Positions 9,157 to 18,680 of a DNA stretch of 64,000 nt are shown here, in pieces. This DNA is from Pseudomonas syringae KCTC 12500. GTDB lineage: Bacteria; Pseudomonadota; Gammaproteobacteria; Pseudomonadales; Pseudomonadaceae. The stretch's first letter is position 1; each line of letters starts with the position of its first letter. The translations under genes and the position numbers were made by a program. Location: contig NZ_AYTM02000002.1 in NCBI RefSeq assembly GCF_000507185.2, forward strand, positions 2,069,501 to 2,133,500, read 5' to 3'. Below the pieces are notes generated by a model that saw nothing but the letters and a program-made list of their open reading frames with translations, was not told the DNA's origin and made no database searches.

Positions 9157-11970
9157 GTGCTTTGGATTTGTCTGGTGGTGGGCGGTGCGCTATTGGGCTA
9201 CTCGCTCAGTTATGACGAGTGGACCGGTACGCTGATGGGTGCAGTCATGGGCTGGGTTTTCTGGGCCGGCATTCGCGTGCGTCTGCTTGGCAGGCAATCC
9301 GCCGATCAGCTGCAGCAACTGCTCGCAACCCGCGAATCGCTCGATGTCCTTCAGCAGCGCCTGAGCGCACTCGAACGTCAGTCCGCGCCCGGCGTGCCGC
9401 CTGCGCAGGCCCCTGCACCGCTTCCACTCGATGCAGTCATCGTCGAAGCGCCCACCGACGGCCCCGAACTGATCTGGGACCTACCGGACGAAGCGCCGCA
9501 GGCAACAACGCCTGCCGAGCCCGCACCACAGATACTCCAGCCAACCAGAACAGCAAAAGCCAATCCGCTGGACAGCGCGATCAACGCCGCAAAAGACTGG
9601 CTGCTGGGCGGTAATACCGTGTTGCGCGTGGGTGTCGTGGTGCTGTTCCTCGGCCTGGCGTTTTTGCTGCGCTATGCCACCGAAGGCATGGTCGTGCCGC
9701 TTGAAGCGCGCTACGCCGCAGTGGCCGCGAGCGCCATGGCTCTGCTCGGTCTGGGCTGGTGGCTGCGGATGCGCAACGGTCCTTACGCCTTGATGCTGCA
9801 AGGCGCCGGCGTGGGGGTGCTGTACCTGACTGTCTTCGCCGCGATGAAACTGCACACCCTGCTGGACCCGACGCTGGGCTTCGCGCTGCTGGTCGCAATC
9901 ACCAGCTTCTCAGCCATTCTGGCGCTGACACAGAACTCGCTGGCCCTCGCCTGCGCCGGTGCGCTGGGCGGCTTCGCGGCACCGTTGCTGGCATCGACCG
10001 GGCAAGGCAGCCATATCTCGCTGTTCAGTTACTTTGCCCTGCTCAATGCGGGCATCATCGCCATCGCATGGTTCAAGGCCTGGCGCATTCTCAACCTGAT
10101 CGGCTTCTTCGGCACGTTCGGCATCGGCTTCGCGTGGGGCCTGCAGGCCTATACACCCGCATTGTTCTGGAGCACCGAGCCCTTTCTGATGGTGTTCTTC
10201 CTGATGTATCTGGCCATCGGCCTGCTGTTTGCCCGCCGCAAACTGCTGGAGCTGGACAGCGCGCCGCCCGACCACACTCGCGAAGCCATGCTGCGCTGGG
10301 CTGCCCGCCAGGGCGATTATGTCGACGGCACGCTGTTGCTGGGCACGCCGATAGCCGGGTTCGGCCTGCAATATGCACTGGTCGAGCATCTGGAATTCGG
10401 CGCTGCGTTCAGCGCGCTTGCGCTCGGCCTGATCTACATGGCGCTGGCACGCTGGCTGGCAGCACGTGCGCCAAGCCAAACCGCCTTGCTGATGGAAACC
10501 TGCCTGGCGCTGGGCGTGGTGTTTGCCACGCTGGCGATCCCGCTGGGCCTGGGTTCGCAGTGGACAACCAGCGCGTGGGCCGTGGAAGGCGCGGCGATTT
10601 TCTGGCTGGGCTTGCGCCAACAGCGCAGGCTGGCACAGGCTTTCGGCCTGCTGCTGCAACTGGGCGCCAGCGCGATTCTGATCAGCGGCGGCACCGAGAG
10701 CTCGCCGCAAGCCTTTGCCAACGATTACTGGACGCCGATGATCCTGGCGGTCGCAGCCATGGTCAGTGCCTGGTGCGTGTTCCGCCTCAATTCGCTGACC
10801 CTCATCGATCAGCGCACCGCTCGAACACTGCTGATCATCTGGGGCGCGTTCTGGTGGATGGTCTCACTGACCAGCGCTGTGATGCTGCACGCGCCAGAGG
10901 CCTATCTGGCTGCAGCGTTTTTGCTAGCCCTTGCGCTCAGCGTGGCGTTCTGGGCGGCAATCGCCATCCGTTTGCGCTGGCCGGATCTCGCCGCGCTGTG
11001 CAGCGTACTGACGCCACTCAGCGCCGCTTTGCTGATGATCTCGGTGGACCTGCACAACCATCCCGCAGGTCGCCTGGGCTGGCTGGCCTGGCTGCTGGTG
11101 TTTGCCGTGCATCTGCTGACCCTGCGCTATCTGACCGGCATGCAATCCATCCTCGCCCGACGCGTCGCTCACACTGTGGGCTGCCTGCTGATCATCGCCG
11201 TGCTGGCGCTGGAACTGCGCTTCGGCCTGCTGCAACTGTCCGAACATTACAACGCCTGGCGCTGGCTGGGCTGGGCGATTGTGCCGAGCCTGTTCCTGCT
11301 GGCGATGAGCTCGACGCGCCAATGGCTGTGGCCGGTAAAAGCCTGCCCCGAGGCCTATCACCTCGGAGCCGCTGCGCCGCTGGCGGTGTTGATGATGGCG
11401 TGGTTCTGGCTGGCGAATACCTTCAGCGACGGCGCGGCGGATCCCCTGCCGTATATTCCGCTGCTCAACCCGCTGGAAATCGGTTTGCTGTTGTCACTGG
11501 CAGGGGTCTGCCTGTGGCTACGCAAACACGTCATGCGCCTTGGTAACGCTGCCTTGCTGGTGGCTGGCGCGTCACTCTTCGCGCTGGTTACGGCAATGGT
11601 CATGCGCACGGCGCATCATTGGGCTGATGTGCCATGGAACACCGGGGCGCTGCTCGACTCCATGCGCGTTCAGGCCGGGTTGTCGATAGTCTGGACGCTG
11701 ATGGCACTGGCCTTGATGATCGGCGGTCACATGCGCTCCAACCGCCAGCTGTGGCTGGGCGGTGCAGCGTTGATCGGGGTGGTGGTGGTCAAGCTGTTCT
11801 TCGTCGAGCTGAGCAATCGCGGCGGCATGGAGCGCATCGTCTCGTTCATCGGCGTTGGCATTTTGCTATTGGTGGTGGGATATTTCGCACCTTTACCGCC
11901 GAAACACTCTGTCACAGAGGTCGGCGAAAAACCCGGCCCAGGCCCGACTGCCGCACCGGACACGCTATGA
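9157..11970 (+). CDS. DUF2339 polytopic membrane protein
   Basis: A 937-residue inner-membrane protein of unknown function. The start is GTG at 9157, preceded by AAGGATG. The N-terminus has a hydrophobic hairpin, then a predicted coiled coil (around residues 48-75, QLQQLLATRESLDVLQQ) and a proline/alanine-rich linker to about residue 135. The remaining 800 residues are almost continuous hydrophobic segments, so more than twenty membrane passes are likely. It overlaps the next gene by ATGA, and the pair recurs together in pseudomonads, which suggests joint action in the envelope. The function is unknown. Confidence 0.85.
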   Translation: MLWICLVVGGALLGYSLSYDEWTGTLMGAVMGWVFWAGIRVRLLGRQSADQLQQLLATRESLDVLQQRLSALERQSAPGVPPAQAPAPLPLDAVIVEAPTDGPELIWDLPDEAPQATTPAEPAPQILQPTRTAKANPLDSAINAAKDWLLGGNTVLRVGVVVLFLGLAFLLRYATEGMVVPLEARYAAVAASAMALLGLGWWLRMRNGPYALMLQGAGVGVLYLTVFAAMKLHTLLDPTLGFALLVAITSFSAILALTQNSLALACAGALGGFAAPLLASTGQGSHISLFSYFALLNAGIIAIAWFKAWRILNLIGFFGTFGIGFAWGLQAYTPALFWSTEPFLMVFFLMYLAIGLLFARRKLLELDSAPPDHTREAMLRWAARQGDYVDGTLLLGTPIAGFGLQYALVEHLEFGAAFSALALGLIYMALARWLAARAPSQTALLMETCLALGVVFATLAIPLGLGSQWTTSAWAVEGAAIFWLGLRQQRRLAQAFGLLLQLGASAILISGGTESSPQAFANDYWTPMILAVAAMVSAWCVFRLNSLTLIDQRTARTLLIIWGAFWWMVSLTSAVMLHAPEAYLAAAFLLALALSVAFWAAIAIRLRWPDLAALCSVLTPLSAALLMISVDLHNHPAGRLGWLAWLLVFAVHLLTLRYLTGMQSILARRVAHTVGCLLIIAVLALELRFGLLQLSEHYNAWRWLGWAIVPSLFLLAMSSTRQWLWPVKACPEAYHLGAAAPLAVLMMAWFWLANTFSDGAADPLPYIPLLNPLEIGLLLSLAGVCLWLRKHVMRLGNAALLVAGASLFALVTAMVMRTAHHWADVPWNTGALLDSMRVQAGLSIVWTLMALALMIGGHMRSNRQLWLGGAALIGVVVVKLFFVELSNRGGMERIVSFIGVGILLLVVGYFAPLPPKHSVTEVGEKPGPGPTAAPDTL

Positions 11971-13346
11971 GGAAACCGTTCTTGAGTCATCCTGCCATGA
12001 AGATCGCCGTGCTTGGCCTGGCCTTGTGCACGGCGATAACCGCCCTCGCCCAGGACAAACCGGCGGACTTCGCCAGCCAGACGCCGCTAAGCCTGAGCGG
12101 CGAAGGACCGTGGTATCGCATCGAGTTGCCGCTTGCCGTCCAGTTGAATGCCCGGCAGACCGATCTGAGCGATGTACGCGTGTTCAATGCAGAGGGCCAG
12201 CCGCAGGCTTACTCGATCACGCCGCGCCAGCCCGCGCCCGAACAGGAGCCGACGCCGATCGAGGTCAACTGGTTTGCCCTGTACAGCACACAGGAGGCAG
12301 GCGACACCGCACCGGTCATCCGTATCGAGCGCTCCAGCAACGGCAGCGTGATCGAGGTCCAGCCACAAAGCGATATCGAAGCAGGCGAAGAGGTGCTGCG
12401 CGGCTGGTTGCTGGACACCAGCGCAATCAAGGCACCGCTTGAACAACTGGTCATCGACTGGAGCACCGAGCGGGAGGGCTTCCAGAATTTCAGCATCGAA
12501 GCCAGTGACGACCTGCAGCACTGGCGCAACTGGGGCGAAGGACAGGTTGCGCGGCTGTCGTTTGCCGACGAAGTGGTCGAACAGCGCGAAGTCGGCCTGC
12601 CCGGCCAGAGCGCCCGCTATCTGCGCCTGCTGTGGCGTTCCCCGCACAGCGCGCCGCTGCTGATCTCTGCGCACCTGCTGAGCGCCAGCAGCGACACTCC
12701 GGCCACACCGCTGACCTGGTCGCCACCGGTCAAGGGCAGCGTCGAAAGCCCCAACGAGTATGTCTGGCAACTGCCCACCGGCTTGCCGATAGGCCGCGTC
12801 AAAATCGACATCACCCAGCCCAACAGCCTGGCACCGGCGACGCTCTACGGCCGGCTCGATGCCGGGAAGCCCTGGCAGCCGATCAGCAGCGGCCTGCTGT
12901 ATCGCTTGTCGCAGAACAACAGCGACGTTTTGCAGGACCAGCTGCAACTGTCCGGACGCATCGTTCAGCAGCTCAAGCTGGTGGTGGATGATCGTGGCGG
13001 CGGACTGGGCAGTGAAGCGCCGCAGTTGAGTGTGGCCGTGCCTGCCACGGAGGTGGTGTTCCTGGCGCGCGGTAACGGGCCATTCACCCTGGCAATCGGC
13101 AACCCGAGCGTCAAGGCTGCCAACCTGTCGCTGGCCACGCTGATTCCTGACCTGAGTGCGGAAAAGCTCGCGACTCTCGGCACAGCGAGCCCAGCCACAG
13201 CGGCTGTGGCCAACATGTCCGCTGCGCCGATCGCCGTGCAACAAAGTACTGACTTCAAACGCCTGGGGCTTTGGGCCGTGCTGCTGCTTGGCGTGGTGTT
13301 CCTTGGCTGGATGGCGTTCAGCACGCTGCGCGCTGCAAAACGCTGA
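11967..13346 (+). CDS. DUF3999 membrane-anchored exported protein
   Basis: A 459-residue protein of unknown function. The start at 11967 overlaps the DUF2339 stop (ATGA); a second ATG at 11997 (MKIAVLGLALC) would begin directly at the signal peptide and is also possible. After a signal peptide ending near TALAQ, about 400 residues look like a beta-rich periplasmic domain. A single C-terminal membrane helix follows (LGLWAVLLLGVVFLGWMAF) with a short basic cytoplasmic tail. The topology suggests a periplasmic partner of the polytopic DUF2339 protein. The partnership is inferred from coupling only. Confidence 0.82.
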   Translation: MRKPFLSHPAMKIAVLGLALCTAITALAQDKPADFASQTPLSLSGEGPWYRIELPLAVQLNARQTDLSDVRVFNAEGQPQAYSITPRQPAPEQEPTPIEVNWFALYSTQEAGDTAPVIRIERSSNGSVIEVQPQSDIEAGEEVLRGWLLDTSAIKAPLEQLVIDWSTEREGFQNFSIEASDDLQHWRNWGEGQVARLSFADEVVEQREVGLPGQSARYLRLLWRSPHSAPLLISAHLLSASSDTPATPLTWSPPVKGSVESPNEYVWQLPTGLPIGRVKIDITQPNSLAPATLYGRLDAGKPWQPISSGLLYRLSQNNSDVLQDQLQLSGRIVQQLKLVVDDRGGGLGSEAPQLSVAVPATEVVFLARGNGPFTLAIGNPSVKAANLSLATLIPDLSAEKLATLGTASPATAAVANMSAAPIAVQQSTDFKRLGLWAVLLLGVVFLGWMAFSTLRAAKR

Positions 13347-13357
13347 AACAGGCGACC

Positions 13358-13380
13358 TGTCAGGCGCGGTTCGCCTGACA
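13358..13380 (+). terminator. Stem-loop after the DUF3999 gene
   Basis: A perfect 9-bp stem, TGTCAGGCG at 13358-13366 and CGCCTGACA at 13372-13380, closes a 5-nt loop 12 nt past the DUF3999 stop. No uridine run follows, so intrinsic termination would be weak. It may protect the mRNA end instead. Confidence 0.45.
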
Positions 13381-13479
13381 TCTGAACTGAAACAGTCTTA
13401 AGCCAGTCTCATAGCAGTATTACGTCGCCACTCGCGTTAAACTGCGCGGGTTTTCATACCCCTATTTTCGGAGCTATCC

Positions 13480-14490
13480 ATGTCCCGCGTCACACTAAGT
13501 CGTTACTTGATTGAGCAGACTCGCAGCAACAACACCCCTGCCGATCTGCGCTTCCTGATCGAAGTTGTGGCGCGCGCATGTAAGGAAATCAGTCACGCCG
13601 TCTCCAAAGGCGCGCTGGGCGGCGTACTGGGCAGCATGGGCACCGAAAACGTTCAGGGCGAAGTGCAGAAAAAACTCGATGTAATCTCCAACGAGATTCT
13701 GCTCGAAGCCAACGAGTGGGGCGGTCACCTGGCCGGTATGGCGTCCGAAGAAATGGACAACGCCTACCAGATCCCGGGCAAATACCCGAAGGGTGCCTAC
13801 CTGCTGGTTTTCGACCCGCTGGACGGCTCGTCGAACATCGACATCAACGCACCGGTCGGCACTATCTTCTCGGTACTGCGCTGCCCGAACGAATACCTGA
13901 GCCAGAACGAAGCGCTGAATGAAAAGGCCTTCCTGCAGCCAGGCACCGAACAGGTCGCCGCCGGTTACGCCATCTATGGCCCGCAAACCATGCTGGTCCT
14001 GACCTTGGGCGATGGCGTGAAAGGCTTCACCCTGGACCGCGAGATGGGCAGCTTCGTGCTGACCCACGAAGACATCACCATCCCGGAGTCCACTCAGGAG
14101 TTCGCGGTCAACATGTCCAACCAGCGCCATTGGGAAGCCCCGGTACAGCGCTATGTGAGCGAGCTGCTGGCCGGTGAAGACGGTCCGCTGAAAAAGAACT
14201 ACAACATGCGCTGGGTCGCGGCGATGGTGGCCGACGTGCACCGTATCCTGACCCGTGGCGGCCTGTTCATGTACCCGCGCGACAGCCGCGAGCCTTCCAA
14301 GCCGGGCAAGCTGCGCCTGATGTACGAAGCCAACCCGATGTCCTTCCTGGTCGAACAGGCTGGCGGTGCGTCCACTGACGGCCATCAGCGCATTCTCGAC
14401 ATTCAGCCTGAAGGCCTGCACCAGCGCGTTGCGGTGTACCTGGGTTCCAAGGAAGAAGTCGAGCGCGCCACCGCGTATCACAAGGCATAA
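13480..14490 (+). CDS. fbp: Class I fructose-1,6-bisphosphatase
   Basis: Cytoplasmic gluconeogenic phosphatase that converts fructose 1,6-bisphosphate to fructose 6-phosphate. The 336-residue length is typical. The metal- and substrate-binding signature [20 protein letters not shown] is intact near residues 110-130, and the C-terminal [10 protein letters not shown] motif is present. The start ATG at 13480 follows TTCGGAGCTATCC. It is a single-gene unit bounded by a stem-loop on each side. Confidence 0.97.
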   Translation: MSRVTLSRYLIEQTRSNNTPADLRFLIEVVARACKEISHAVSKGALGGVLGSMGTENVQGEVQKKLDVISNEILLEANEWGGHLAGMASEEMDNAYQIPGKYPKGAYLLVFDPLDGSSNIDINAPVGTIFSVLRCPNEYLSQNEALNEKAFLQPGTEQVAAGYAIYGPQTMLVLTLGDGVKGFTLDREMGSFVLTHEDITIPESTQEFAVNMSNQRHWEAPVQRYVSELLAGEDGPLKKNYNMRWVAAMVADVHRILTRGGLFMYPRDSREPSKPGKLRLMYEANPMSFLVEQAGGASTDGHQRILDIQPEGLHQRVAVYLGSKEEVERATAYHKA

Positions 14491-14506
14491 GACGTCGTCT
14501 GCACCA

Positions 14507-14535
14507 GTAGTGATCGGGCCATGCTCGATCACTAC
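14507..14535 (+). terminator. Stem-loop after fbp
   Basis: A perfect 10-bp stem, GTAGTGATCG at 14507-14516 and CGATCACTAC at 14526-14535, begins 17 nt after the fbp stop. There is no T-run on either side, so it is terminator-like but unproven. Confidence 0.5.
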
Positions 14536-14741
14536 CGAGTGAACAGATACTTGAAAAAACCAGCAGTCCGCCCTTCTGCCAGCCCCGTCTGCGGGCCAAC
14601 TGTCTGATCCACGGCATAAATCCTTGCGCCGTCCGGGAACCAGATTCCCTTTTTCTCTTCTAAGCTTGCGGTATTGCGCCAGCGCCAGACTGCACCGGCT
14701 TGCACTGCGACGCGACCCCCTTCCGTTCAGGAGCTACATCC

Positions 14742-14996
14742 ATGTCCTTGCGTTCTGTCGCGTTAATCTCGTTCTGCGTCCTGCTGGCTGCCTGCAGCAA
14801 GATCACTCAGGAAAACTACTCCAAACTGTCCGCTGGCATGCCTAAGGCTCAAGTCGAGTCCTTGCTCGGCAGCCCGACGGAATGTTCCGGTGCGCTGGGC
14901 ATGTCGAGCTGCACCTGGGGCGACCAGAACACCTTTATCAGCGTGCAGTACGCAGCGGACAAGGTTGTGCTGTTCTCGGGCCAGGGTCTGAAATAA
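14742..14996 (+). CDS. Small outer-membrane-type lipoprotein
   Basis: An 84-residue predicted lipoprotein. Translation from ATG 14742, behind CAGGAGC, gives a signal peptide ending in the lipobox LLAAC, so the mature protein would begin at Cys18. The mature part KMITQ-like segment is followed by YSKLSAGMPKAQVESLLGSPTEC, the helix-turn pattern of SmpA/BamE-fold small lipoproteins such as DUF3862 members. Three further cysteines are present. It lies 3 nt upstream of the lipocalin gene and is likely co-transcribed. Function unknown. Confidence 0.78.
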   Translation: MSLRSVALISFCVLLAACSKITQENYSKLSAGMPKAQVESLLGSPTECSGALGMSSCTWGDQNTFISVQYAADKVVLFSGQGLK

Positions 14997-14999
14997 CAC

Positions 15000-15578
15000 A
15001 TGATCAAGGTACTGGTACGTTTTGGAATTTGTGTCATGGCCAGCTTTTTGGCCATCGGTTTTGCCCACTCGGCTGACAATCTCGAGCCCAAGACTGTCGA
15101 CAGCGTCGACCTCAAGCAGTATCAGGGCACCTGGTACGAGATCGCCCGCCTGCCGATGTTCTTCCAGCGCAAGTGCGCTCAGTCCGAGGCCCGTTACACG
15201 CTCAAGGATGACGGCAATATCGCGGTGACCAACCGCTGCCGCACGATTGAAGGCAAGTGGGAAGAAGCAACCGGGACCGCCTCACCGCAGGTTCCAGGCA
15301 AGACCGACAAGCTGTGGGTTGTGTTCGACAACTGGTTCTCGCGCCTGCTGCCGAGCGTTGCCAAGGGTGATTACTGGATTCTGGACGTCAGCGAAGGCTA
15401 CCGGACCGCCGTGGTCGGCAACCCGGATCGCAAGTACCTGTGGCTGTTGTCGCGTACACCGACCGTGTCTGCCTCGGTCAGAGAAGACATGCTCAGCAAG
15501 GCCCGCCAGCAAGGCTACGACACCTCACGCCTGATCTGGCGTGAGGATGACTCGAAGATCGGCAAAGGCGAGAAGTAA
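15000..15578 (+). CDS. blc: Bacterial lipocalin (Blc family)
   Basis: A 192-residue exported lipocalin. A Sec signal peptide (about residues 1-25, ending FAHSA) precedes the lipocalin N-terminal signature GTWYEIAR at residues 43-50. E. coli Blc is an outer-membrane lipoprotein that binds lysophospholipids, but here no lipobox cysteine is evident, so the protein is probably soluble in the periplasm. It follows the small lipoprotein gene by 3 nt. The family assignment is firm; the ligand is unknown. Confidence 0.88.
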   Translation: MIKVLVRFGICVMASFLAIGFAHSADNLEPKTVDSVDLKQYQGTWYEIARLPMFFQRKCAQSEARYTLKDDGNIAVTNRCRTIEGKWEEATGTASPQVPGKTDKLWVVFDNWFSRLLPSVAKGDYWILDVSEGYRTAVVGNPDRKYLWLLSRTPTVSASVREDMLSKARQQGYDTSRLIWREDDSKIGKGEK

Positions 15579-15604
15579 CCGAATTGGGATTCTGGCTAAG
15601 CCCG

Positions 15605-15693
15605 GTAGGAGCGAACTTGTTCGCGAAGACGGTCGTTCGAACGATAAACTTCAGAACGCTTTCCGGCCCCTTCGCGAACAAGTTCGCTCCCAC
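15605..15693. repeat. REP pair (inverted)
   Basis: Copy one, GTAGGAGCGAACTTGTTCGC-type, lies at 15605-15628 and its inverted partner at 15670-15693. The element sits between the convergent blc and hutF genes, where it may end both transcripts. Confidence 0.85.
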
Positions 15694-15758
15694 GGCCTTT
15701 GGCCAGAAGCAGAAGCGGACTCGTGGATAACGCCGAGTGCTCTGCGTCCTCCCTTGCA

Positions 15759-17123
15759 TCAGCCCAGCAACTCCCTCAAAACCTGCGCGAACTCGCGCTT
15801 GCTTTGTTCTTCTGCGGCGTGTCGTCCTTCGCGTATGACCCACCGCCCGTTGACCGCCACGTCGCGGATCTGCCGATCGCTGCCGGCGAACAGCCAGCGG
15901 TTGAGGATGGCGTCGTCCGAAGCCGTGGCGATGTACGGGTCGTTGCCATCCAGCACCAGCCAGTCCGCGCGCTGCCCCTCTTGCAGCGTCCCCATCTGCT
16001 GCCCCAATGCCTGCGCGCCACCGGCGAGTGCAGCGTCGTATAGCGTGCGACCAACCATGGGCTGATCGCTCCGATATAGCCGGTTACGGCGCTGATCGCG
16101 CAGACGCTGGCCGTATTCCAGCCAGCGCAATTCTTCGACCACGCTGAGCGAGACGTGACTGTCCGAACCGATCCCCCAGCGACCGCCCTGAGCAATGTAG
16201 TCCACCGCCGGAAAGATCCCGTCGCCGAGGTTGGCTTCAGTGGTCAGGCATAACCCTGCCACCGCGCCGCTTTGCGCCATCAGGGCCACTTCATCCGCCT
16301 CGGCATGGGTCGCATGGACCAGGCACCAACGGTTATCCACTGGCGCGTTTTCATACAGCAATTGCAGCGGGCGTCGACCACTCCAGCTCAGGCAGTCATC
16401 GACTTCCTTCTGCTGCTCCGCGATATGAATATGCACCGGACACTGCCGGTCACTGGCCGCCAGCACCTCACTGATCTGCTGCGGCGTCACCGCGCGCAGC
16501 GAGTGGAAGCACAGCCCCAGCTGCTGCGCAGACTGAGCCGCCAGAACCGGACGCAAACGAGCCTGCAGATCCAGATAGTTGTCGGTGCTGTGGATAAAAC
16601 GCCGCTGGCCCTCGTTGGGCGCCTGCCCGCCAAAACCGGAATGGCTGTACAGCACCGGCAGCAAGGTCAGGCCGATACCGACCGAACCGGCTGCCTGGCT
16701 GATCTGCAGCGCGAGCTCGGCAGGGTCGGCATAGGGTTTGCCATCGCTGTCCTGATGCACGTAATGAAATTCGGCAACCGAGGTGTAGCCGCCCTTGAGC
16801 ATCTCGATGTACAGCTGGCGAGCGATAACGCCCAGTTGCTGCGGGCTGATGCGCCCCACCAGGCGATACATCAGGTCGCGCCAGGTCCAGAAACTGTCGT
16901 TAGGGTTACCCGCCACTTCCGCCAGCCCGGCCATTGCGCGCTGGAACGCGTGGGAGTGCAGGTTCGGCATGCCAGGCAGTAAAGGCCCGTGAACCTTCTC
17001 GGCGCCCTGCTGCTCGGCATTGGCCTCGACGCGGGTCAAAATACCGTCCTGACCGACCTCCAGGCGAACGTTGCTGGCCCAGCCGTCGGAGAGTAACGCG
17101 CGCTCGGCAAAGAAGGCTGACAT
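15759..17123 (-). CDS. hutF: Formimidoylglutamate deiminase
   Basis: Amidohydrolase that turns N-formimidoyl-L-glutamate into N-formyl-L-glutamate in the five-step histidine degradation pathway of pseudomonads. The 454-residue protein starts at ATG 17123 (MSAFFAERAL), preceded by GAGG at usable spacing; a GTG three codons earlier is less well placed. The metal-binding HSH is at residues 56-58, and histidines in VHATHAEADE and the aspartate of GIGSDSHVS complete the amidohydrolase site. It is divergent from hutC across a palindromic operator, which is the usual repressor-controlled layout. Confidence 0.95.
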   Translation of the reverse strand: MSAFFAERALLSDGWASNVRLEVGQDGILTRVEANAEQQGAEKVHGPLLPGMPNLHSHAFQRAMAGLAEVAGNPNDSFWTWRDLMYRLVGRISPQQLGVIARQLYIEMLKGGYTSVAEFHYVHQDSDGKPYADPAELALQISQAAGSVGIGLTLLPVLYSHSGFGGQAPNEGQRRFIHSTDNYLDLQARLRPVLAAQSAQQLGLCFHSLRAVTPQQISEVLAASDRQCPVHIHIAEQQKEVDDCLSWSGRRPLQLLYENAPVDNRWCLVHATHAEADEVALMAQSGAVAGLCLTTEANLGDGIFPAVDYIAQGGRWGIGSDSHVSLSVVEELRWLEYGQRLRDQRRNRLYRSDQPMVGRTLYDAALAGGAQALGQQMGTLQEGQRADWLVLDGNDPYIATASDDAILNRWLFAGSDRQIRDVAVNGRWVIREGRHAAEEQSKREFAQVLRELLG

Positions 17124-17149
17124 TGACTTCACACCTCATCACTGTAATT

Positions 17150-17165
17150 TGTATATACATATACA
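17150..17165. promoter_or_regulatory. HutC-type operator between hutF and hutC
   Basis: The perfect palindrome TGTATATACA at 17150-17159 runs into a second overlapping half (TATACA to 17165). A TGTA-N2-TACA core is the recognised type of HutC site in pseudomonads. It lies 27 nt before the hutF start and about 125 nt before the hutC start. It would let HutC, released by urocanate, control both directions. Confidence 0.7.
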
Positions 17166-17288
17166 GACGTTTGAGTGACCGGTAAACCGTCTGCATGCTT
17201 GCCGAGCAGCTGGTTAATGGTTAGCGTGGACGCTTTGCAGCGTCTGAATGCTCTCGAAAACACCGTCTCGAACAACAAGGACTCCCAC

Positions 17289-18038
17289 GTGTCGACTCCG
17301 CCCGCCGCTTCTTCCCTGGCAGCCCAGATGGGCGAAAGTCCTGCACCCTTGTACGCCCGCGTGAAACAGATGATCGCCTTGCAAATCCAGAACGGCACCT
17401 GGCCGCCGCACCACCGTGTGCCGTCGGAAAGCGAACTGGTGACGCAACTGGGCTTCAGCCGCATGACCATAAACCGGGCACTGCGCGAGCTGACCGCCGA
17501 GGGCCTGCTGGTACGCATGCAGGGCGTCGGCACCTTTGTCGCCGAACCCAAGAGCCAGTCGGCGCTGTTCGAAGTGCACAACATTGCCGACGAGATCGCC
17601 GCGCGTGGCCATCGCCATACCTGCAAGGTTATGGTCCTCAAGGAGGAAGCCGCTGGCTCCGAGCGCGCCCTGGCGCTGGACATGCGTGAAGGCCAGCGGG
17701 TCTTCCACTCGTTGATCGTGCATTACGAGAACGACATCCCGGTGCAGATCGAGGACCGCTTCGTGAACGCCCAGGTCGCTCCGGACTACCTCCGGCAGGA
17801 CTTTACCCTGCAGACGCCTTACGCCTACCTCTCGCAGGTTGCGCCGCTCACCGAAGGCGAGCATGTGGTCGAGGCGATTCTCGCCGAAGCCGATGAATGC
17901 AGGCTGTTGCAGATAGAGGCGGGAGAACCCTGCCTGCTGATTCGCCGCCGTACCTGGTCAGGCCGTCAGCCTGTCACCGCCGCGCGCCTGATCCACCCCG
18001 GCTCCCGCCACCGCCTGGAAGGACGCTTTACCAAATGA
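17289..18038 (+). CDS. hutC: Histidine utilisation repressor HutC
   Basis: GntR-family repressor of the HutC subfamily. The chosen start is GTG 17289 (MSTPPAASSL), which has AAGGA at good spacing; the frame is open further upstream to 17175 but without a better site. The N-terminal winged helix spans about residues 25-90 (YARVKQMIALQIQNG, SESELVTQLGFSRMTINRAL). The UTRA ligand domain fills the rest; it binds urocanate in the family. The stop overlaps the hutD start by ATGA. It is divergent from hutF. Confidence 0.93.
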   Translation: MSTPPAASSLAAQMGESPAPLYARVKQMIALQIQNGTWPPHHRVPSESELVTQLGFSRMTINRALRELTAEGLLVRMQGVGTFVAEPKSQSALFEVHNIADEIAARGHRHTCKVMVLKEEAAGSERALALDMREGQRVFHSLIVHYENDIPVQIEDRFVNAQVAPDYLRQDFTLQTPYAYLSQVAPLTEGEHVVEAILAEADECRLLQIEAGEPCLLIRRRTWSGRQPVTAARLIHPGSRHRLEGRFTK

Positions 18039-18631
18039 GCCAGACCCGCATTTTGCGCGCCGTCGACTACCCGCGCATGCCGTGGAAGAACGGCGGAGGC
18101 AGCACGGAAGAAATCGCTCGCGACGCAGGCCAGGACCTGGACGGCTTCGGATGGCGGCTGTCGATTGCCGACATTGAGACCTCGGGCGGTTTTTCGGTGT
18201 TTGCCGGTTATCAGCGCATCATCACGGTCCTTCAGGGCGCGGGCATGACGCTGGACGTGGATGGGCTGAGCAGTCGTCCGCTGCTGCCATCGGACCCGTT
18301 TGCATTCAGCGGTGACAGCCAGGTCAATTGCACCATGCTGGACGGGCCGATTCGCGATTTCAACCTGATTTATGCCCCACACCGCTACACTGCACGCCTG
18401 CACTGGATAGACGTGCGTCACCCGCAACGCCTGTTCAGTTCAGCCAGCACCTTGGTGCTGTTCAGCATGGCCGAGCAAGTGGCGATCAGCGTCGACAGTC
18501 AGCCGTGGGAAGTCCTCGGCAAACACGATTGCGCTCAGGTGGACAACGCTGGCGGTTTGCTTGAAGTCGAACTGCAATCACCTCGCGCCAGCCGTTGCTG
18601 CCTGATCGAGCTCACCGCCACAGGCCAGTAA
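18035..18631 (+). CDS. hutD: HutD/Ves family cupin
   Basis: A 198-residue cytoplasmic bicupin-like protein that in Pseudomonas fluorescens limits hut operon output and is needed for full fitness on histidine. The family N-terminus [14 protein letters not shown] and [17 protein letters not shown] are plainly visible. The start overlaps the hutC stop by ATGA, so it is translationally coupled to the repressor. No hutU, hutH or hutI follows; the next gene is nhaA. Confidence 0.92.
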   Translation: MSQTRILRAVDYPRMPWKNGGGSTEEIARDAGQDLDGFGWRLSIADIETSGGFSVFAGYQRIITVLQGAGMTLDVDGLSSRPLLPSDPFAFSGDSQVNCTMLDGPIRDFNLIYAPHRYTARLHWIDVRHPQRLFSSASTLVLFSMAEQVAISVDSQPWEVLGKHDCAQVDNAGGLLEVELQSPRASRCCLIELTATGQ

Positions 18632-18680
18632 GCGCTTATCTGCACATCTGATAAAAACAGCTTTTCGTTCAAGGACGACC

